Both the position numbers and the translations under genes were made by a program. From Sneathiella sp. (GTDB lineage Bacteria > Pseudomonadota > Alphaproteobacteria > Sneathiellales > Sneathiellaceae), in the NCBI RefSeq assembly GCF_002694385.1, contig NZ_NZMB01000016.1, positions 9,275 to 73,274 of the forward strand: a DNA stretch of 64,000 nucleotides. The letters run 5' to 3'. Below, piece after piece: positions 26,582 through 36,777 of the stretch. The notes beneath the pieces are model-generated. The model searched no databases. It saw only the letters and a program-made list of their open reading frames with translations, and had not been told where the DNA came from. Position 1 is the stretch's first letter. Each line of letters begins with the position of its first letter.

Positions 26582-27361
26582 ATGGATCTCGGGATTTCAG
26601 GAAAATGGGCGATTGTCTGCGCCTCCAGCAAAGGTCTGGGGCGGGGCTCGGCGGAAGCGCTGGCCGCAGAGGGCGTCAATCTGGTGATTACGGCCCGCAC
26701 GGCGGAAACATTGGAAGCCACTGCCGATCATATCCGCAAAAGCTGGCCGGTTGAGGTGATCGCCATCCCGGGGGATATTACGACGGAGGCGGGCCGCGCC
26801 GAAGTGCTGAAAGCCTGTCCGGCGCCCGATATCCTCGTGAATAATGCCGGTGGGCCGCCGCCCGGCGACTTCCGGGACTGGAGTCTGGAAGACTGGCAGA
26901 AGGCGCTCAACGCCAATATGCTGACGCCGATCGAGATGATCAAGGCGACCGTGGACGGCATGCAGGCGCGCGGCTTCGGCCGCATCGTCAATATCACCTC
27001 CGCCGCCGTGAAATCGCCCATTGATATTCTTGGCCTGTCCAACGGGGCGCGGGCCGGGCTGACCGGTTTTGTCGCCGGGATATCACGCAAGACCGTTGCC
27101 CATAATGTGACCATCAACAACCTGCTGCCGGGGCCGTTCGATACCGACCGGCTGGCCGGCAATTTCAAGGCCGTTTCCAAAGCAACTGGTAAATCCATCG
27201 CCGAAGTGAAGGCGGAGCGGGCGGCGCAAAATCCCGCCGGACGGTTCGGCACCGCAGAGGAATTCGGCGCCGCCTGCGCCTTTCTCTGCAGCGACAAGGC
27301 AGGGTTCATCACCGGCCAGAACATCCTGATGGACGGCGGCGCCTTTCCGGGTACAATGTAG
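26582..27361 (+). CDS. SDR family oxidoreductase lacking the usual catalytic Tyr/Lys
   Basis: A 259-residue short-chain dehydrogenase/reductase fold. The cofactor loop is ASSKGLGRGSAEALA, NNAG occurs as LVNNAGGPP, and the C-terminal NILMDGGAFPGT is typical of FabG-like enzymes. Where YxxxK is expected, the sequence reads GLSNGARAGLTGF, so the catalytic tyrosine and lysine are replaced by serine and arginine. The same replacement occurs, as I recall, in a subgroup annotated as 3-oxoacyl-ACP reductase, so it may be a genuine subgroup feature. Activity and substrate are therefore uncertain. It follows hdaA by four bases and may be in the same transcript. Confidence 0.82.
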   Translation: MDLGISGKWAIVCASSKGLGRGSAEALAAEGVNLVITARTAETLEATADHIRKSWPVEVIAIPGDITTEAGRAEVLKACPAPDILVNNAGGPPPGDFRDWSLEDWQKALNANMLTPIEMIKATVDGMQARGFGRIVNITSAAVKSPIDILGLSNGARAGLTGFVAGISRKTVAHNVTINNLLPGPFDTDRLAGNFKAVSKATGKSIAEVKAERAAQNPAGRFGTAEEFGAACAFLCSDKAGFITGQNILMDGGAFPGTM

Positions 27362-27390
27362 CGATCATCTCATCTGTGGGAGGGGTAACG

Positions 27391-27822
27391 ATGCGTTTTT
27401 CTATCCTGCTGGCCGCCGTTGGCGCCGCCTTTCTGTTCTCCGCCGATCCCGCCGCAGCGGCGGACGCCACAGGCATCTGGGCAACGAAAGACGGCAACAG
27501 CCATGTCAAAATTGCGCCCTGCAACGACAAGCTGTGCGGGGAAATCATCTGGCTGAAAGAACCCTTGACGCCGGAAGGCAAACCGAAAACAGATCAGCAC
27601 AACAGCGATGAGACCTTGCGCAGTCGCCCCATTATCGGCCTGCAGATGCTGAGCGGATTCGTCAAGGATGGCGAAAGCGAATGGGACGATGGTGAAATCT
27701 ATAACCCCGAGGATGGCAAGACCTATAGCGCCAAGATGGAGCTGGTCAAGCCGGATGCGCTGGAAGTCAAGGGCTGCGTGCTGATGTTCTGCCAAACGCA
27801 GGACTGGACGCGGGTGGAGTGA
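27391..27822 (+). CDS. DUF2147 domain-containing exported protein
   Basis: A 143-residue protein with a signal peptide (RFSILLAAVGAAFLFSADPAAAA). The mature DUF2147 domain opens ATGIWATKDGNSHVKIAPCNDKLCGEIIWLKEP and ends with WTRVE. The family forms small beta-barrel, lipocalin-like periplasmic proteins of unknown role. Cysteines in APCNDKLCG and in GCVLMFCQ could form disulfides in the periplasm. The ATG at 27391 follows GGGAGGGG and is preferred over the track's start five codons upstream. It sits 29 bases after the SDR gene; a weak CTCCG/CGGAG hairpin followed by a T-run (27835-27857) may end the transcript. Confidence 0.85.
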   Translation: MRFSILLAAVGAAFLFSADPAAAADATGIWATKDGNSHVKIAPCNDKLCGEIIWLKEPLTPEGKPKTDQHNSDETLRSRPIIGLQMLSGFVKDGESEWDDGEIYNPEDGKTYSAKMELVKPDALEVKGCVLMFCQTQDWTRVE

Positions 27823-27947
27823 TTTTTTTACCAATCTCCGCTATAAAGGCCGGAGTGGGAATTTTTTCCGTATTGTCATAAATCCGAGATTAAATCCCTA
27901 TATCAGTGTCAAGGCATTGAATTTCCGGAACTGGAGCAGGGGTTGGT

Positions 27948-30095
27948 ATGTCGGCAAAATCAGACATGGTGGATGAGGAAAAGATCAATCTCCTGAAGAG
28001 CCCGAAACGGTTCATCAATCGGGAGCTGTCGTGGCTGTCCTTCAACTGGCGGGTTCTCGAGGAATCGGCCAACCCGGCGCATCCGCTGCTGGAACGCCTC
28101 CGTTTTCTCTCCATCTCCGCCGCCAATCTTGATGAGTTCTTCATGGTCCGCGTCGCCGGGCTGTGGGGCCAGATCCGGGCCAATGTGAAAACCATCAGCG
28201 ATGACGGGTTGACGCCCGCGCAGCAGCTGGCCGAGGTGGAAAGCAAGGCAACACGCCTGATGCATGAGCAGAATCAGCAATGGCGCACGCTGATCAAGGA
28301 ATTACGGGATAATGGCATCTCCGTCCTCTCGCCGACGGAACTCACGCGCCAGGAGAAAAACTGGCTCGAAGATCACTTCATGCAGGAAATCTATCCGGTG
28401 CTGACGCCCATGGCGCTCGATCCGGCGCATCCCTTTCCCTTCATCCAGAATCTCGGCTTCGGCATGTTTCTGGAACTCGCCCGCAAGGAACCGGACCGCA
28501 ATCTGAAAGCGCTGCTGCTGCTGCCGCAGACGCTGGATCGCTTCATCCGCCTGCCGGGCGGGAAAATCCGCTTTATCAGCCTTGAAAACACGGTGATGCT
28601 GTTCCTCAACCATCTGTTCCCCGGCTATGATGTCGCCAGCAAGGGCATGTTCCGCATCGTCCGCGATAGCGATATCGAGGTGGAGGAAGAGGCCGAGGAT
28701 CTGGTGCGGCTGTTTGAATCCGCCCTCAAGCGCCGCCGCCGCGGCAGCGTTATCCGCCTCAAGGTGGATAAGGACATGCCGGAGGAGTTTGTCGATTACC
28801 TGAGCCGGGAGCTGGAGCTTGACAACCGCGCCGCCATCGTGGTGGACGGTATTCTCGGCCTGTCCGATACTGCCGCGCTGATCACGCCGGAGCGTCCCGA
28901 TCTCTGTTTCAAACCCTACACGCCGCGCTATCCGGAGCGGGTACGCGATGCGGCCGGGGATATCTTCGCCGCCATCGCCACGAAAGACTTCATCGTCCAT
29001 CACCCCTATGAGAGTTTCGATGTCGTCGTGCAGTTCCTGCAGCAGGCGGCGGCGGATCCAAACGTTATCGCCATCAAGCATACGCTGTACCGGACGTCCA
29101 CCAACTCCCCGGTTGTCCGCGCCCTGATTGAGGCGGCGGAGGCGGGCAAGTCCGTCACCGCGCTGATCGAACTGAAGGCCCGCTTTGATGAAGCGGCGAA
29201 CATTAAATGGGCGCGCGATCTGGAGCGGGCCGGGGCGCAGGTCATCTATGGCTTTATCGACCTTAAAACCCACGCCAAGGTGTCCGTCGTTGTCCGGCGC
29301 GAGGGGCGGGGCCTTAAAACCTACATGCACTTTGGCACGGGCAACTACCATCCGATCAACGCGCGTATTTATTCCGACCTGTCGATGTTCACCACCGATG
29401 CGGAGCTCGCCAGCGATGTCTCGCTGATGTTCAATTACATCACCGGATATGCCAAGCCGAAGGGGCTGAAAAAGCTCGTGCTTTCCCCCTACAGTCTGCG
29501 CAAATCTCTGATCGAGATGATTGAGAAGGAAATCGCCTTCGCCAGGAACGGCAAGCCCGCCGCTATCTGGGCAAAGATGAATTCCCTCGTTGATCCGCAG
29601 CTTATTGACGCGCTCTACCGGGCCAGCAATGCGGGCGTCGATATCCGGCTTGTCATCCGCGGCATCTGCTGCCTGCGGCCCGGCATCAAGGGGATGTCGG
29701 AGAATATCCAGGTGACGAGCATCGTCGGGCGTTTTCTGGAACATTCGCGTATTGTCTGTTTCGGCAATGGCCACAAGATTCCCTCCGATCATGCGAAGGT
29801 ATTTATCTCTTCCGCTGACTGGATGCCGCGCAGCTTTGATCGGCGTGTCGAAACACTGGTGCCCGTCACCAACGAAACCATCCACCGGCAGGTGCTGGAC
29901 CAGATCATGGTGGTATGCCTGAAAGACAACCAGCAAAGCTGGAAACTGCGCGAAAACGGCGAATATGAGCGTGTCACCAATGGCGCGGAGTCATTTTGCG
30001 CTCACAATTATTTTATGACCAATCCGTCTTTATCTGGACGCGGCAAGGCTTTGCTTGTAAAGGAACCAGTACCGAAGCTTGTTCCGCCAAGCTGA
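27948..30095 (+). CDS. ppk1: Polyphosphate kinase 1
   Basis: Reversibly polymerises the gamma phosphate of ATP into inorganic polyphosphate. The 715-residue protein carries the N-terminal [19 protein letters not shown] motif, the head domain, and the two catalytic C-terminal domains. The autophosphorylated histidine lies in [18 protein letters not shown], with the second conserved histidine motif near [31 protein letters not shown] is also diagnostic. It is followed 37 bases later by the exopolyphosphatase gene, so synthesis and breakdown of polyphosphate are encoded together. Nothing unusual is seen. Confidence 0.97.
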   Translation: MSAKSDMVDEEKINLLKSPKRFINRELSWLSFNWRVLEESANPAHPLLERLRFLSISAANLDEFFMVRVAGLWGQIRANVKTISDDGLTPAQQLAEVESKATRLMHEQNQQWRTLIKELRDNGISVLSPTELTRQEKNWLEDHFMQEIYPVLTPMALDPAHPFPFIQNLGFGMFLELARKEPDRNLKALLLLPQTLDRFIRLPGGKIRFISLENTVMLFLNHLFPGYDVASKGMFRIVRDSDIEVEEEAEDLVRLFESALKRRRRGSVIRLKVDKDMPEEFVDYLSRELELDNRAAIVVDGILGLSDTAALITPERPDLCFKPYTPRYPERVRDAAGDIFAAIATKDFIVHHPYESFDVVVQFLQQAAADPNVIAIKHTLYRTSTNSPVVRALIEAAEAGKSVTALIELKARFDEAANIKWARDLERAGAQVIYGFIDLKTHAKVSVVVRREGRGLKTYMHFGTGNYHPINARIYSDLSMFTTDAELASDVSLMFNYITGYAKPKGLKKLVLSPYSLRKSLIEMIEKEIAFARNGKPAAIWAKMNSLVDPQLIDALYRASNAGVDIRLVIRGICCLRPGIKGMSENIQVTSIVGRFLEHSRIVCFGNGHKIPSDHAKVFISSADWMPRSFDRRVETLVPVTNETIHRQVLDQIMVVCLKDNQQSWKLRENGEYERVTNGAESFCAHNYFMTNPSLSGRGKALLVKEPVPKLVPPS

Positions 30096-30132
30096 CATAC
30101 AGCGTTAAAATACTGTAGGTGCCAGAAAAAGT

Positions 30133-31653
30133 ATGGAAGATCGGGATAGAGAACTGGACCCCGCCGTCAAGGTGTCGGACCGGTCAACCGCAGTGATTGA
30201 TATCGGTTCGAACTCGGTCCGTCTGGTGGTTTTTGACGGGCCACAGCGGGTTCCCCTCCCCAAATTCAATGAAAAGGTGATGTGCGGTCTCGGGCAGGAG
30301 CTCGGGACGACTGGACGGCTGGGCGAGAAGGCCATGACGGAGGCGCTGGCTGCGCTGCGCCGTTATGCCGCGCTGGTCCATCACATGGGAATCGAGCGCG
30401 TTATGGTCGCCGCCACCGCCGCCGTGCGTGAGGCGGAGAACGGCTCCGAATTTGTTTCCGAGATTGAGCAGCAGTGCGATCTCAATGTGCAGGTGCTGAG
30501 CGGCCGTCAGGAGGCACGCTATTCCGGCCTTGGTGTTCTGTCCGGTATTCCCCATGCGGATGGCGTTGCCGGGGACCTCGGCGGCGGTAGCCTGGAGCTG
30601 GTGGAAATTTCCGACTTTCGCATCCATGAGACGGCGACATTGCCGCTGGGCGCACTGCGCCTGTCACATATGGGGATGACGGAAGCGAAGCTGCGCAAGA
30701 CGATCAACAAGAAATTTGAGAAGGCAAGCTGGCTGGAGAAGCTGACCGCCCGGAATTTCTATGCGGTCGGGGGCGCCTGGCGCGTCCTTGCCCGCTATCA
30801 TATTATCAAGACCAACCACCCGCTGACCATCATCCATAATTACCGCCTGACCGCTGATCAGATCAGCGTTCTGATCGACGAAATTCTCGCCATGTCGATC
30901 GAGGATATGTATAACGCCAACGGCATCCCGAAATCCCGCGCCAACACCATGCATACCGCCGCCATCATCCTGCAGGAGTTGATGGCCAAGGTGACGCCGA
31001 AGAATGTTGTCTTTTCCGGCAATGGCCTGCGTGAGGGGATGCTGTTTTCCGAACTCAAGAAATCCGTCCGCAAGCGTGATCCGCTGCTCGATGCCTGCCG
31101 CGACATGGCCGCGAGTGAAGGCCGTTTCCCCGAACATGGCGAAGAAATCTATGAGTGGCTGAAAGATGTGCTGCAAATGTCGGACCGCAAGAGCAAGCGG
31201 TTGATAATGGCCGCCGCGACCCTGTCTGACATCGCCTGGTGGGCCAATTCTGACTATCGCGCGGCGCAGGCTTTCCGGCGGATTTTCCGCGCCCCTTTCA
31301 GCGGCATCGGCCATCGCGGTCGGGCAGTTGTCGCGCTTTCCGTCTATGCCCGTTACAAGGGGGATTTGAGCGGCCCGGCGACAATGGACTGTCTCAGGCT
31401 GCTGACCGAGGAGGAGGCGAAAAACGCGCTGATCACCGGTCTCGCCATGCGGCTCTCCCACACGCTGAGCGGCGGAACCATCGGTATTCTGGCGCAAACG
31501 CGGCTTGAAATTTCCACATCCACCGTCACCCTCAAAATTCCGTCATCGCTCGCGGCGCTGGTCGGGCATCATGTCCGCAAACAGCTCGACAGCCTTGCCG
31601 GTAGCCTTGGCTCCGATGCGAAAATCGAGGTTATTCCAGGGAAATTATCCTGA
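30133..31653 (+). CDS. ppx: Exopolyphosphatase / guanosine pentaphosphate phosphohydrolase family
   Basis: Removes terminal phosphates from polyphosphate, and may also act on pppGpp. The actin-like fold shows the phosphate-1 motif AVIDIGSNSVRLVVFDG, MVAATAAVREAENGSEFV, and GDLGGGSLELVEISD with the catalytic glutamate nearby (SGRQEARYSGLG). The 506-residue length includes a C-terminal HD-like helical domain. It is co-directional with ppk1 and probably co-transcribed. Its last 23 bases overlap the end of the convergent rnd gene, so the transcripts are complementary at their 3' ends. Confidence 0.93.
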   Translation: MEDRDRELDPAVKVSDRSTAVIDIGSNSVRLVVFDGPQRVPLPKFNEKVMCGLGQELGTTGRLGEKAMTEALAALRRYAALVHHMGIERVMVAATAAVREAENGSEFVSEIEQQCDLNVQVLSGRQEARYSGLGVLSGIPHADGVAGDLGGGSLELVEISDFRIHETATLPLGALRLSHMGMTEAKLRKTINKKFEKASWLEKLTARNFYAVGGAWRVLARYHIIKTNHPLTIIHNYRLTADQISVLIDEILAMSIEDMYNANGIPKSRANTMHTAAIILQELMAKVTPKNVVFSGNGLREGMLFSELKKSVRKRDPLLDACRDMAASEGRFPEHGEEIYEWLKDVLQMSDRKSKRLIMAAATLSDIAWWANSDYRAAQAFRRIFRAPFSGIGHRGRAVVALSVYARYKGDLSGPATMDCLRLLTEEEAKNALITGLAMRLSHTLSGGTIGILAQTRLEISTSTVTLKIPSSLAALVGHHVRKQLDSLAGSLGSDAKIEVIPGKLS

Positions 31654-32782
31654 TCTTTCCGTCCTTGCAGGACAGCGCAATCTCGCCATGTTTCAGGCGC
31701 AGCGCGTCCTCGCCAAAGACGCGGCGGCGCCAGCCCTTGAGAGCGGGGACGTCCGCCTCGTCATCGGCGGCAATCTTTTCAAGATCGGCAAGGCTGCACA
31801 CCAGCTTCTGCGCCACATCATTTTCTTCCGAGCGGAGCTTGAGCAATACCCGCAGCAACTCCATCAGCGGACCGATGCCCTTCGGCGGCGGAGTTTTCTT
31901 CGGCAGACGCGGAGCCTGATCGGGCGGCGTATTAACGCCTTTCTGCACCGCCTCCAGCAATCCGTCACCCATCTTGCCATCGGCGAATTTCTTGCCGATA
32001 CCGCGCACATGCGACAGGGTTTCCGCATTCTTCGGCGGATTTGACGCGATTTCTATAAGTGCCTCGTCGCGCAGGATGCGATTGCGCGGAATATCCTGGC
32101 GATGGGCCTGCCGCTCCCGCCAGGCAGCGATACTTTGCAGGATGGCCAGGAATTTTGCATGCGTATTGCGCGACTTGATGCGCATCCAGGCATTTTCCGG
32201 CGGAATGAAATAGGTATCGGGGGAACGCAGAATCTCCATCTCGGAGGCCACCCATTCCTCGCGCCCGCTGTCCTTCAGCTTGGCCGAGAGATATTTGTAT
32301 ATGTCCCGCAGATGCGTCACATCGGCTTCCGCATAGGTAAGCTGCCGTTCCGACAGGGGACGGCGCGCCCAGTCCGTGAAGCGGGAGGATTTGTCGATCG
32401 CCTTGCCCGTCAGCTTGGACGCCAACGTGTCATAGCCGACGGATTCGCCAAAGCCGCAGACCATAGCCGCGACCTGCGTATCGAAGATGGGGGCGGGCAC
32501 CTCACCGGTCATATGATGAAAAATTTCAAGGTCCTGCCGTCCCGCATGGAAGACTTTCAGCACCTTCTGATTTTGCAGCAGACGAAAGAGCGGGGCAAGA
32601 TCAATGCCCTTCGCCATCGGATCAAGAATAGCCGACTCGTCCTCCGTCGCCATCTGGACAAGGCACAGAATGGGCCAGAAGGTGCTTTCGCGCATGAACT
32701 CCGTATCGATGGTCATATAGGAATGCTGTTCAAAGCGGGTGACCAATTCTTCAAGACCGGCCGTTGTTGTTATTATCTGCAT
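31631..32782 (-). CDS. rnd: Ribonuclease D
   Basis: A 3'-5' exoribonuclease involved in tRNA 3' maturation. The DEDD-type exonuclease domain shows ExoI MTIDTEFMRESTFWPILCLV, ExoII as KVFHAGRQDLEIF, and ExoIII YAEADVTHLRDIYKYL. An HRDC domain covers about residues 205-290 (RNRILRDEALIEIASNPPKN). The 383-residue length is typical. It is transcribed toward ppx, with a 23-base overlap, and is divergent from aspS over a 192-base spacer. The ATG has only a weak ribosome-binding site. Confidence 0.94.
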   Translation of the reverse strand: MQIITTTAGLEELVTRFEQHSYMTIDTEFMRESTFWPILCLVQMATEDESAILDPMAKGIDLAPLFRLLQNQKVLKVFHAGRQDLEIFHHMTGEVPAPIFDTQVAAMVCGFGESVGYDTLASKLTGKAIDKSSRFTDWARRPLSERQLTYAEADVTHLRDIYKYLSAKLKDSGREEWVASEMEILRSPDTYFIPPENAWMRIKSRNTHAKFLAILQSIAAWRERQAHRQDIPRNRILRDEALIEIASNPPKNAETLSHVRGIGKKFADGKMGDGLLEAVQKGVNTPPDQAPRLPKKTPPPKGIGPLMELLRVLLKLRSEENDVAQKLVCSLADLEKIAADDEADVPALKGWRRRVFGEDALRLKHGEIALSCKDGKIRIISLE

Positions 32783-32974
32783 TGAATACTTGCGCCCTTT
32801 CAGGCAACGCTGCGTTTTGGGGCATCCGGACGCGACTTGTTACGCCATGACGTTCATTCCCCGACAATAGCCCATATTTCTCCATAAAGGAAGGTTGGCG
32901 GCGGGCAAAAAACCATGTAAGACAGGCGCGTCATCAATAGCGATCCGGCTGGATCCGAAACTTAAGAGAGTATC

Positions 32975-34759
32975 ATGCATAGCTACCGCACCCATACTTG
33001 CGCCGATCTGCGCGAGAGTGATGTTGGCAAAACCGTCCGCCTGTCGGGCTGGGTTCATCGCAAGCGCGATCATGGCAATCTGCTGTTTGTCGATCTGCGC
33101 GACCATTACGGGATTACCCAATGCGTGATCGAACATGATGTGCCGAATTTCAAGGCCGTTGAGAGCGTGCGGTCGGAAAGTGTCGTCACCGTCACGGGCA
33201 AGGTCGTCGCCCGCAGCCAGGAGACCGTGAATCCGAACCTGCCGACCGGCAGTATCGAGATTTATATCAGCGAGTTCGCCATCCAGTCGGCGGCCGATGA
33301 ACTGCCCATGCCCGTCTTTGGCGATCAGGAATATCCGGAAGATATCCGCCTGCGCCACCGGTATCTTGATCTGCGCCGTGACCGGCTGCATCAGAATATC
33401 GTGCTGCGCTCCAACGTTATTGCGAGCCTGCGGGACGCCATGCGCGCGCAGGGCTTCATGGAATTTCAGACGCCGATCCTGACGGCCTCCTCACCGGAGG
33501 GCGCGCGCGACTTTCTGGTACCGAGCCGGATGCATCCCGGTAAGTTCTACGCCCTGCCGCAGGCACCGCAGCAGTTCAAGCAGCTTATCATGATGTCGGG
33601 CTTTGATCGCTACTTCCAGATCGCGCCCTGCTTCCGCGACGAAGACGCCCGCGCCGACCGCAGCCCGGGCGAGTTTTACCAGCTTGATATCGAGATGGCG
33701 TTTGTGACACAGGAAGATGTGTTCAATGCCGTTGAACCGGTGTTGACCGATGTCTTCAAGAAATTTGCAGGCGATCGCAAGGTCGTCACCCCGTTCGAAC
33801 GCATTCCCTTCGATGAGGCGATGCTGAAATACGGCTCCGACAAGCCGGATTTGCGCAACCCGATCATCCTCAGCGATGCGACGGAACCTTTCCGCGGCTC
33901 GGGCTTCGGCCTGTTCGCGAAAAATATTGAGGCGGGGGCTGTTGTACGGGCTATCCCGGCTCCGGGCGCCGCCGACCGGCCACGCAGCTTCTTCGACAAG
34001 ACGAACGACTGGGCCCGCAAGGAAGGCGCGGGCGGTCTCGGCTACATCATCTTCAAGGACGGCGAAGCGAAAGGCCCGATTGCGAAAAATCTCGATGAGG
34101 AACGCATTGCCAAAATTCGCGAAGTTACCGGCGTGGGTGAGGGGGATGCCGTCTTCTTTGCCTGTGACAAGGCATCCGGCGCGGCGGAACTCGCCGGCAA
34201 GGCCCGCATCCGCATCGGCGAAGAGCTGGATATCTGCGAAAAAGATGTCTTCCGCTTCTGCTGGGTGGTCGATTTCCCGATGTTCGAATATGACGACAAG
34301 GAAAAGAAGCTCGACTTCAGCCATAACCCCTTCTCCATGCCGCAGGGCGGGCTTGAGGCGTTGGAGACTATGGACCCGCTCGACATCAAGGGCTATCAAT
34401 ATGATATTGTCTGCAACGGGATCGAGCTGTCATCCGGCGCCATCCGGAACCATCGTCCCGATATCATGATCAAGGCCTTCGAGATTGCGGGATATGACGC
34501 GACCGTGGTGGAAGACCGCTTCGGCGGGATGCTGAGCGCGTTCCGCTATGGCGCACCGCCCCATGGCGGCATTGCCCCCGGCGTTGACAGGATTGTCATG
34601 CTGCTGGCGGATGAGCCGAATATCCGCGAGGTGATCCTGTTCCCGATGAACCAGCAGGCGCAGGATCTGATGATGCATGCCCCGGCGGAAGTGCCGCTGA
34701 AGAACCTGCGGGAGCTGCATATCCGCACGGTTCTGCCGCAACCGAAATCAGACGGCTGA
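32975..34759 (+). CDS. aspS: Aspartate-tRNA ligase (bacterial type)
   Basis: A class II aminoacyl-tRNA synthetase, 594 residues. Order of domains: an N-terminal OB-fold anticodon-binding domain ([25 protein letters not shown]), the catalytic core with motif 2 [19 protein letters not shown], the bacterial GAD insertion in the middle (about residues 300-410), and motif 3 [14 protein letters not shown] near the end. The ending [13 protein letters not shown] is typical. Alphaproteobacterial AspRS is often non-discriminating; this cannot be decided by eye. A Rho-independent terminator follows. Confidence 0.97.
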   Translation: MHSYRTHTCADLRESDVGKTVRLSGWVHRKRDHGNLLFVDLRDHYGITQCVIEHDVPNFKAVESVRSESVVTVTGKVVARSQETVNPNLPTGSIEIYISEFAIQSAADELPMPVFGDQEYPEDIRLRHRYLDLRRDRLHQNIVLRSNVIASLRDAMRAQGFMEFQTPILTASSPEGARDFLVPSRMHPGKFYALPQAPQQFKQLIMMSGFDRYFQIAPCFRDEDARADRSPGEFYQLDIEMAFVTQEDVFNAVEPVLTDVFKKFAGDRKVVTPFERIPFDEAMLKYGSDKPDLRNPIILSDATEPFRGSGFGLFAKNIEAGAVVRAIPAPGAADRPRSFFDKTNDWARKEGAGGLGYIIFKDGEAKGPIAKNLDEERIAKIREVTGVGEGDAVFFACDKASGAAELAGKARIRIGEELDICEKDVFRFCWVVDFPMFEYDDKEKKLDFSHNPFSMPQGGLEALETMDPLDIKGYQYDIVCNGIELSSGAIRNHRPDIMIKAFEIAGYDATVVEDRFGGMLSAFRYGAPPHGGIAPGVDRIVMLLADEPNIREVILFPMNQQAQDLMMHAPAEVPLKNLRELHIRTVLPQPKSDG

Positions 34760-34782
34760 TAAAAAATAGTACGCGAAATACA

Positions 34783-34810
34783 AAACCCGCCACATTCGGC
34801 GGGTTTTTTA
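34783..34810 (+). terminator. Rho-independent terminator of aspS
   Basis: A perfect 9-bp stem (AAACCCGCC / GGCGGGTTT) with a 5-base loop followed by a run of T residues, about 25 bases after the aspS stop. Confidence 0.88.
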
Positions 34811-34853
34811 TTTTTCCTTCAATCCATTACCGAATTTTTAACATATCGCTGGC

Positions 34854-34872
34854 TAATGTTATCCTGACATTA
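34854..34872 (+). promoter_or_regulatory. Inverted repeat just upstream of the EAL-protein start
   Basis: TAATGT, seven bases, then ACATTA forms a 19-bp inverted repeat ending 16 bases before the GTG start. A further TAACAT half-site lies just to the left. It could be an operator or a leader hairpin covering the weak ribosome-binding region; the binding protein is unknown. Confidence 0.35.
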
Positions 34873-34888
34873 ACCAAAAGGTTGTACG

Positions 34889-36568
34889 GTGACTGAAGAA
34901 AGCAAACTGGATATCCTGCGCACTGAAAAGGAACGCTTCGTCGCCTTTTCATTCGCCGCTGCGGATTTGCTCATCGAGCTGGACAAAGACGGCTCCGTCA
35001 TATTCGCTTCCGGCGCCGCGAAAGGGCTGACCGGGTTAGACATGAATGATCTGGAAGGCACCATTTTCCTGGATCTGGTGACCGAACAGGATCGTCCGAT
35101 CATTACCAATATTCTTGACAGTATGCAGGTCGGTGATCGAATTACACCGGTCGTTGTCCGCATGGAAAACACCCACATCTCCACTATTGTGGGCGCCTGC
35201 AAATTGCCGCGAAATCATGAACATGTCTTCCTCGCCCTCAATATCTCCAGCATGGCGGCGGTGCGCACCAGTTCGGAATATCGCGACACCGATACGGGCC
35301 TGCTCGGGCGGACGGATTTTCTCAAACTTGCCGACCAGCAGATGACGCTGGCCGCCAACGCCGGGCAGAAAACAGAGTTGACGCTGTTACAGTTGAATGG
35401 TCTTTCCGCGCTTCAGGAACGCCTCGGCGAAGAGGAGATGGGACAGTTTTTTGACCGCATCGGCGTCATTCTGCGACGCTATTCCCTGGGCGGGGACAGC
35501 GCCGGACGTCTTGATGCGGAAAAATACGGCGTCGTGCACAGCCCCGCCATCGACACGCGCATTCTGGAAGAAAAAATTTCCTCCCTCGCCGCAGAGGGAG
35601 GCAAGGGAAGCATTATTGTGCAGCAAAGCACTGTTGAGCTGATGAAGGGACAGCTTTCCGCCAATCATGCGACGCAGGCGTTGATGTATGTTATCAACAA
35701 CTTCGTCGAGAATGATATTGAGGATTTCAATATCAAATCTCTGGCGGAAGGCATGGATAACCGGCTGGAAAAAACCATGAACCGGATGCTGGCGCTCAAA
35801 TCCATGTTCCAGAATTACAAGTTCAAATTGGCTTACCAGCCCATTGTCCAGCTATCGGACCGGGAAATCCATCATTATGAGGTGCTCTCCCGTTTCAAGG
35901 ACGGGGAGAGCCCCTATGAAACCGTGACCTTCGCGGAGGAAACGGGCATTGTGCAGGATCTTGACCTCGGCGTTGCCCACAAGGTCAAGGAGAAGCTGCT
36001 GGAATTCCAGAAGCGCGGTGATACGCTGCCGCGTCTTGCCATCAACCTGTCCGGCTATTCTCTGGAATCCGACAGCTTTGTGGACAATCTGCTGGCGCTT
36101 TATGCGGATAATGACGAAATCCGTGAACATGTCAGTCTGGAGGTTACCGAAACCAGCCGTATCAAGGATTTGCAGCGGGCCGAAAATGTCATTCAGTCAA
36201 TCCGCCGCAATGGCATCGAAGTGGCGCTTGATGATATGGGCTCCGGCTCCGCTTCCTTCCAATATATCCGTGCCATGACCGTTGACTATATCAAGATTGA
36301 TGGCACCTATATCAAGGAAGTGCTGACCAACAAGCGCGACGCCGCTATTCTGAAAGCGCTTTCGCGCCTCTGCCAGGAGCTGGATATCGGCACCATCGCG
36401 GAAATGGTGGAAACGAAAGAACAGCTTCATGTGCTCAATGTGCTCGGCGTCAATTACGGGCAGGGCTGGTATTTCGGCAAGCCGCAGCCGGACATCCAGA
36501 CGAAGCGCAAGAACCGCTCGATTACCCAGAATCTGAAGCGCAAGGGCTTCGCTACCACCTGGTCATAA
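34889..36568 (+). CDS. PAS / degenerate GGDEF / EAL domain protein (c-di-GMP phosphodiesterase-like)
   Basis: A 559-residue cytoplasmic signalling protein. An N-terminal PAS-like domain covers about residues 12-125. A middle region at about 130-275 aligns in length with GGDEF (DTGLLGRTDFLKLADQQM) but lacks a GG[DE]EF site. The C-terminal EAL domain (about 310-550) keeps most metal and catalytic positions: HYEVLSRF in place of EAL, INLSGYSLES, LEVTETSRI, ALDDMGSGSASF, YIKIDGTYI, AEMVETKEQL and YGQGWYFGKPQP. Phosphodiesterase activity is plausible, though the loop DDMGSGSA departs from DDFGTGYS. It has no membrane segment. The start is GTG with no clear ribosome-binding site. Confidence 0.82.
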   Translation: MTEESKLDILRTEKERFVAFSFAAADLLIELDKDGSVIFASGAAKGLTGLDMNDLEGTIFLDLVTEQDRPIITNILDSMQVGDRITPVVVRMENTHISTIVGACKLPRNHEHVFLALNISSMAAVRTSSEYRDTDTGLLGRTDFLKLADQQMTLAANAGQKTELTLLQLNGLSALQERLGEEEMGQFFDRIGVILRRYSLGGDSAGRLDAEKYGVVHSPAIDTRILEEKISSLAAEGGKGSIIVQQSTVELMKGQLSANHATQALMYVINNFVENDIEDFNIKSLAEGMDNRLEKTMNRMLALKSMFQNYKFKLAYQPIVQLSDREIHHYEVLSRFKDGESPYETVTFAEETGIVQDLDLGVAHKVKEKLLEFQKRGDTLPRLAINLSGYSLESDSFVDNLLALYADNDEIREHVSLEVTETSRIKDLQRAENVIQSIRRNGIEVALDDMGSGSASFQYIRAMTVDYIKIDGTYIKEVLTNKRDAAILKALSRLCQELDIGTIAEMVETKEQLHVLNVLGVNYGQGWYFGKPQPDIQTKRKNRSITQNLKRKGFATTWS

Positions 36569-36587
36569 GGTCGCATACAGACTGAAA

Positions 36588-36615
36588 AAGGGCCTGTTTC
36601 CGGAAACAGGCCCTT
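36588..36615. terminator. Bidirectional terminator between the EAL gene and nrdJ
   Basis: A nearly perfect 13-bp stem (AAGGGCCTGTTTC / GAAACAGGCCCTT) lies 19 bases after the EAL-protein stop. On the minus strand it is followed by TTTTTCAG and on the plus strand by CTTTC, so it could serve both the EAL gene and the convergent nrdJ. Confidence 0.82.
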
Positions 36616-36777
36616 CTTTCGGGAGCAATGATAAGGCAAGCAATCAGCCTTTTTATACTCAAAAGAAAGATAATCTTATAAGCTACTGATTACGCTACTC
36701 TTTTACTCTACAGGTTACGCAACGAAACTGTTCATCCGCGGGATGGGAACAACCGTAATCGACAAAATGGGTAAGCG

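Noticed and set aside
28302-29936. 544-residue minus-strand ORF opposite ppk1
   Set aside because: Shadow of a conserved kinase gene; rich in His/Gly/Arg/Asp from reverse-complement codons.
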